Assembly (NCBI GenBank): GCA_963971425.1
Contig: OZ020519.1
Coordinates: 23,972,786-24,036,785, forward strand
Source of the DNA: Bryoerythrophyllum caledonicum
Lineage: Eukaryota > Streptophyta > Bryopsida > Pottiales > Pottiaceae
Direction: 5' to 3'
DNA length: 64,000 bases
Part shown: positions 59,625-64,000 of the stretch, in pieces
Position numbering within the stretch: position 1 is the stretch's first letter
How the letters are laid out: each line of letters opens with the position of its first letter
The notes under the pieces: generated by a model
Told to the model about the DNA's origin: nothing
Databases searched by the model: none
Seen by the model: the letters and a program-made list of their open reading frames with translations, nothing else
Translations under genes and position numbers: made by a program

Positions 59625-59669
59625 AAGTCCTGGGTTGGTTTCTATGTCTCCTCCTAGTATTAGTAGTAG
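59625..59669 (-). other. 2A-like ribosome-skipping motif in LINE, final Pro changed
   Basis: Leftward translation LLLILGGDIETNPGL fits the 2A consensus (hydrophobic run, then D-x-E-x-N-P-G-P) except that the last residue is Leu rather than Pro. 2A peptides make the ribosome skip the last Gly-Pro bond and release the upstream product. It lies about 190 codons before the endonuclease, in the position known from some trypanosome and animal LINEs. The Leu is expected to abolish skipping. The ACCCCTAA element inserted 20 bp upstream cuts the frame. Confidence 0.7.
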
Positions 59670-59688
59670 TTTATAATGTGGTGGTTTA

Positions 59689-60614
59689 ACCCCTGAGGGA
59701 CCAAACGTCCCCCCGGGGTCATTTTGGATTTTGGGCATGTACCTACAATTCGAAAAAAATTCCTTTTTAATTGATTTTTTTTTCAAGATAGGATCTGATA
59801 AGAGCTTGGTGGAGATATATTTTTATTTTTTTTGGATTTGTGGTTTGAAAGTTAGTACCACTTAAAGCCAAAAGTGGGGACTCAGGGCACCTCCAAAATT
59901 TTTGACAAAAGTTTCTATTGACATTGAGATTTTTCACACATATAAAGAATGTTTCCTTTTTCGGAAATTTTCAAAAAAAAATCTTGTCTTTAGTGTAAAA
60001 ACGCATTTTATTCCAAGTCAAACATTTTCACACATTTTTGGGCAACGGGGGAAAAATACTTCATCTTTTCTACATAAAACCTAGAGATCTTCATATTTTT
60101 CACTTCTTATTTTTTCAACAACAATATGTGGTAAAAACCATCTTATTGACCATTTGGATTATCATTTGAATACATACGTAGTTCACAAAAAAATAAAACG
60201 TGAAATGACAATTTTTGAACCTCCACTCCTTGCACACTTGTTTTGAATATGCTACCCCCCTTTTTTACCTCTGAAAATTGGTGAGTTGGGTAACAACATC
60301 ATGCTTAAGACAATGGTAGAAGATTTAGACCTTGTACAATGCAAAAACTTGATACAAAGTGAAGTCAAAGTCTGTTGATCTACTCAACGCAGGGAAGAAA
60401 GTGAACCATTGTTTTGACTTTATACACTAAAATCTATTAATCGGTGCGGTGGATTGCAATCAAAATTTTATGAAATGTTTATATAGAAGTCTATTTTAAG
60501 ATCTTACGGTTGAAAATCCGAAATTCACTTTTAAATGTGATTTTCATGTCTCTTTTTGGAGATGGCAGTTTTGGACTAGTTTTAGAGCGAAAGTGGTCGT
60601 AGTCCTTTAGGGGT
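59689..60614 (+). mobile_element. ACCCCTAA family element, copy D
   Basis: 926 bp, TA borders (59687-59688, 60615-60616), ends ACCCCTGAGGGACC and GTCCTTTAGGGGT. Very similar to copy C along its whole length. It is inserted in the 5' part of the large LINE just upstream of the 2A-like motif. Confidence 0.87.
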
Positions 60615-60616
60615 TA

Positions 60617-61356
60617 ATATTATGTTTAAAGATTATATGTTTTTTTGTTTGTCCAATATACTTTTTTGTTTTGTTTTTTATTTTATCCTTGTATTGAAAA
60701 GTGTGTATGTTGTGTTTTCCTTCTTTTGGGTGAGTTTCCCTTGAAATGATTTTCTTTGGTTTATTTTGTTTAGGTTTATTGTTATGTATGTTGTTTTTGT
60801 TAATTGGTTTTGTGTTTGTTTGTGCATCTTGGTTTGTGTTAGTCTTTATGTGTAGATATTGATTTGTATTTTTGCATCTCTTTACGTATGTGGTGGATGT
60901 TGTGTTTATATTTATGTGTATATGTGTATTGTAGGTAGTATTTTTATTTGTGTATGTATATGTATTTGTATGTATGTTTTGAGAGTTTGTATTTGTATGT
61001 ATTTTGGTAGTTGTATTAGTATATGTATTTGAGTATGTGTATATATATTCCCTTTGTATAGAATGATGTATTTGTATTTAGTATGAAGTCTAATACAATA
61101 TTTATATGCCCCATATATGGGTGTATGATTGTACACTAGTACATATAATGTACTAGTATAGTATCCATAGTCTATACTAAACTTTAGTGTATGTATTCGG
61201 TATAGTGTATGGTCAATGATAGTTACCTTGTAGTCCTTGAAGTCTACGAGTTTGGCGGCTTGTCTTCAATCATGGGTGTAGCCATACTTCCTGTGATGGC
61301 TTGCATTGAAGCAAGTACGGCACTCATTGCTTGTTGGATGCTCATCATTTGAGTCT
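60617..61356. other. GT/AT-rich low-complexity spacer of the LINE
   Basis: Dominated by TGTGTATGTAT-type runs; frames here are open by composition only. It lies between ORF1 and the 2A-like motif of the LINE. The sequence TACTAGTATAGTATCCATAGTCTATACTA near 61150 is rich in short palindromes. Confidence 0.5.
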
Positions 61357-62860
61357 TCAATTCTTCATGTCTTTTATCGGCATACTCTCTGTCTCCTTCC
61401 TCATCTTTTTGTTGCTTTCCTCCATAACCGACTCCACAATCTCCAACACATCTTGCTTGGAGATATTGGATGAGGGTTCTTGTTTCTTGAAGATCTCCAC
61501 CGTGTTGACCATGGCGGCGTTAACGTCATCAAACCCAAATGTCTTCACTTGTGCTTCGGAAGAGGGTTCTGTTCCTTCTAGACTCCTCCGGTGTGGTGCA
61601 AACTCTACAAGGTATCCTCCCATGGCAAAGGTTTTGTTCACAAATTGCTTGTAAACTATTGGGCTCGCACAATGTACATTAGCACTACCATTGTGCCTAG
61701 TTCCACATTCTTTGTGGAACCAAATAGATCTAGTGTTAGCATCACCAATGATCTTGCGAATGGCATCACTTGTATCACAAACACTCATAAGGATAGGTAA
61801 AGGAGAGAGAGAGTTAGAGTTAAGGCATCCTTTTTGCCTTAGTCTCTTGTGATACCTTCCCTCCAGTGATGTGTTTAGCTTGTATGACCTCATGGTGTGT
61901 GGTAACTTGATGTAGTTGAATCTTCTTCGCTTGTTGTGGTGTCGTGGTCATGATGAAGGCATGGGTGTCGTCAATGCTCTTTTGGACTCCGGTAATCTCA
62001 AACTCTTGCCCCCTTCTAAAACTATTCAAGAGAGCATCCTTGAAAAGAGTATTGGCCGAAATACCCTTCAAGTTGTTACTCTTCACCTTGACAGAGAGGT
62101 TGGTATGTAGCAATGTTTTGGTAACTCTTACAAACCTTTCCAATGATGTTGTGACCATCTAGCTTAAGGATGAAGGGTCTAAGTCCTTTAAGCATCATGA
62201 TACCATCAATTTCGAGTTTTAGCAAGTGTAGTTTGATTATCCCCGTCCATACATCCTTCTTTCCCACATTTTTGACGCTCAAGCATTGAATTGAAATAGG
62301 GTCTATGAGATCATTGCCAAGTTCTATACCCATTACTTCTAGTCTTTTTGCGACCATTATCTTCATTTCATCATGCATGATTTCGGAGGAAGGGGTTCAA
62401 AGTGAATTGCAATGTGAAAATCAAGAGCCAAACCTGTGGAGGTGTTGATGGTGATATCGAAGGAGAGTTGGGTGATGTTGTAGCGTTGTCCCTCCACTCC
62501 ATTTCTTGTGCTTCGATAGAGTAGTTGCGGGATATGAGGAAATGCCATCTTTGCCATGTTTGCCTCCTCCGCCTCTTCCACCTTCAATCCTCTTATTATC
62601 ATGTCTTCGGCGGTTTCTCCACTGTAAAGCTCTTGAAGTCCTTCAATTGCAAGAGCCTCCATGGTAGGATACCCCAACCAAAACTTGAAATTCACGCTTA
62701 CCGGTTGAGTGATGTGCAACGGGTTTTCTTCTATCATGACATTCTTCATCTTCTTGCTTGTAGTAGGGGTTTCTTCGGTTTACCTTGATATCTTCTCAAT
62801 CACCATTGTGTCCTCGTCCACCTTCTCATTGAAGTTGAGGAGTCTTTTGATGCTGCCCAT
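61357..62860 (-). pseudogene. LINE ORF1-like protein, frameshifted
   Basis: Start at ATG 62860 (MGSIKRLLNFNEKVDEDT). A stop follows after 26 codons; then open stretches at 62363-62749, 62076-62378, 61820-62158 and 61357-61893 continue one protein through frame changes (about 500 residues). Segments: FKFWLGYPTMEALAIEGLQE, WTGIIKLHLLKLEIDGIMML, LRPFILKLDGHNI, EFEITGVQKSIDDTHAFIMT, and a charged helical C-terminus (SKQDVLEIVESVMEESNKKM). LINE ORF1 proteins bind the element RNA; no zinc knuckle is visible, and the fold is not assigned. Its link to the LINE rests on position and orientation. Confidence 0.5.
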
Positions 62861-62989
62861 GTACCTGAATGCACTTCTTCTTTTGAAGAGGTTAGTAACT
62901 ATTTTATGCACTACGTTTTTTAGTGCCTGCCAATATGTATGTATTAAACAGTAGTGTAGTAATACCATGGAGCTGTAGAAGTTATGAGT

Positions 62990-64000
62990 TGTGTTTAGGA
63001 GACTTACCTGGACTGACGAGTCTAGTATGGAGCCGTTACGAGATACTAGCTTGGCGCACCCACCCGCCTCGTATTCTCTCCATGATTCTCCTTTGTATAA
63101 TAGGGCAGCAGGCCAGACGCTAAAGCTCTTGAGTTTGAGTTGGGATTTGAGCGTTGATAGATATGGTGGGGTTAACGTCTTCACGTTTTGAGTTCATGTT
63201 TTCAGTGCAGGTCTAACTTGTGTTTGCGGGCTGAGTTTCTTCCTGGCGTGTGTTGTGTTGCAGCAAGGGTTTGGTGAGTTTTCCGTAGGTTCTGCTTGCT
63301 AGGGAGCTGGCTCTCTCACGTCGGGGCACCTGTGAGTCGTCGGAGCTTTGATCGCCGGGACGCTTGGTGTGTGGTTGGTCCGTACCTCTGATTGGCAGTC
63401 AGCCTGCTTTCGCTGGGGCTGCGAAGGGCGTACATGGCGTCTTCTTTGTGATTGATCTTTAGATAAGGGTTTCAGGGACATGCGCTCTATGTTGGTTTTT
63501 CTGTGTACTCCAAGCGTTGCATCTTGGGTTCTTCTTAGTGATCTCCGGAGTTGAAGCTTTATGTGACTACTTTCTTGGTCTTTCTCGTGATGTACTTCGG
63601 CGTCTGTACACTAGGTTCCTCGAGTCCTCTTTGTGTTCTTCTTTGGTGCTCCTCCTGCTTTCCTTCTAATTTTTTGTTTTTTGTGACGACAGAGTGCTAC
63701 ATCCAAGGAGAAATTATTCCGCTCTACAGGTACTGTAAACCAATAATTGTTTCGTTTTTTATGTTGGTTAAGGTGTGAGCTATTGTGATTTTTTGTTTAC
63801 GATGTGATACTATTTGAGAAAAAAATTGGGTGACATTCCAGCATAGACAGGATGAAGTGAATACTGAGGGGTAGGAAAAACGAGCTTGGTTTTTCGGGCG
63901 CTATTGAACTTGTAGCTGTCTTCTTGGATTTTTGTCGTTGCTTGTACATGCTTTTCCGTCCACTGTCTGGCTCTTGAACTTGTGTGTATGTTTTCCTTTC
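62990..64000. other. unassigned; possible host exon edges
   Basis: On the minus strand a consensus splice donor (CAG|GTAAGT) lies at 63002-63007, after an open stretch at 63008-63184. On the + strand, near 63692-63729, GACAG|AG...CTACAG|GTACTG looks like a small exon between an acceptor and a donor. Neither translation has a recognisable domain. The sequence composition differs from the LINE, so this is probably the host flank. Confidence 0.25.

Larger units (their letters stand above)
51655..62860 (-). mobile_element. large non-LTR retrotransposon (LINE), nearly full length, inactivated
   Basis: Minus-strand element with, in transcription order: ORF1-like region (62860-61357), GT-rich spacer, 2A-like motif (59625-59669), APE endonuclease (about 59079-58230), reverse transcriptase (about 58300-55200), connecting region, RNase H (about 53400-52900), C-terminal tail (52434-51880) and 3' module ending in a TTC tail (51655). 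Three insertions interrupt it: an ACCCCTAA element (59689-60614), a 398 bp MITE (56358-56755) and a 273 bp LINE tail (54202-54474). Without them the element is about 9.6 kb. Stops and frameshifts throughout. APE plus RNase H suggests an I/L1-like group; the exact clade is not determined. Confidence 0.82.

Noticed and set aside
63008-63184. Part of the LINE ORF1
   Set aside because: It ends at a consensus splice donor and has no ORF1-like segments; more likely the flank or a host exon.
1-64000. CRISPR arrays, bacterial operons, rRNA or tRNA genes
   Set aside because: No spaced identical repeats, no rRNA sequence and no cloverleaf with intron-free tRNA signals noticed; the window is eukaryotic nuclear DNA.

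Overview
The window is nuclear DNA from a plant-lineage eukaryote (streptophyte: a charophyte alga, bryophyte, lycophyte or fern; I cannot resolve which). Evidence: GT-AG spliced genes, a NIMA-related kinase with the plant NEK6/IBO1-type C-terminus, a DHHC palmitoyltransferase, a plant-type protein of unknown function, and a very high load of nested, decaying transposons.

Layout. 1-4335: two 5'-truncated LINE 3' ends on the + strand, the second interrupted by two ~920 bp inverted-repeat elements. 4336-12270: low-gene DNA with a third copy of that element and three TA-flanked MITEs with CACTAAA ends around a single-exon host gene (9395-10843, - strand). 12270-18900: degenerate repeats, minisatellites and a 662-codon retroelement-type ORF with three stops (14540-16528). 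18916-28800: a decayed - strand retroelement containing gag-like and cytosine-C5 DNA methyltransferase-like segments, split by an apparently intact Tc1-like (DD34E) transposon at 20399-23177. 30730-37450: a decayed + strand Ty3/gypsy element split by a 4059 bp non-autonomous hAT-like element (8-bp target duplication) filled with 21-bp tandem repeats. 38522-39688: a pogo-like deletion derivative. 40682-46083: NEK kinase, 15 coding exons, - strand. 47.5-50.1 kb: DHHC palmitoyltransferase, - strand. 51655-62860: a nearly full-length but inactivated LINE (ORF1, 2A-like motif, APE endonuclease, RT, RNase H), itself hit by three later insertions. 63-64 kb: unassigned.

Only the three host genes look functional, plus possibly the Tc1-like transposase. 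The rest records successive transposon insertion. Almost every terminal-inverted-repeat element is bounded by TA (Tc1/mariner-type target use); the hAT-like element is the exception. The most notable systems are a retroelement that carried its own DNA methyltransferase, a hAT-like element used as a vehicle for 21-bp satellite arrays, and a plant-lineage LINE with a 2A-like recoding motif.
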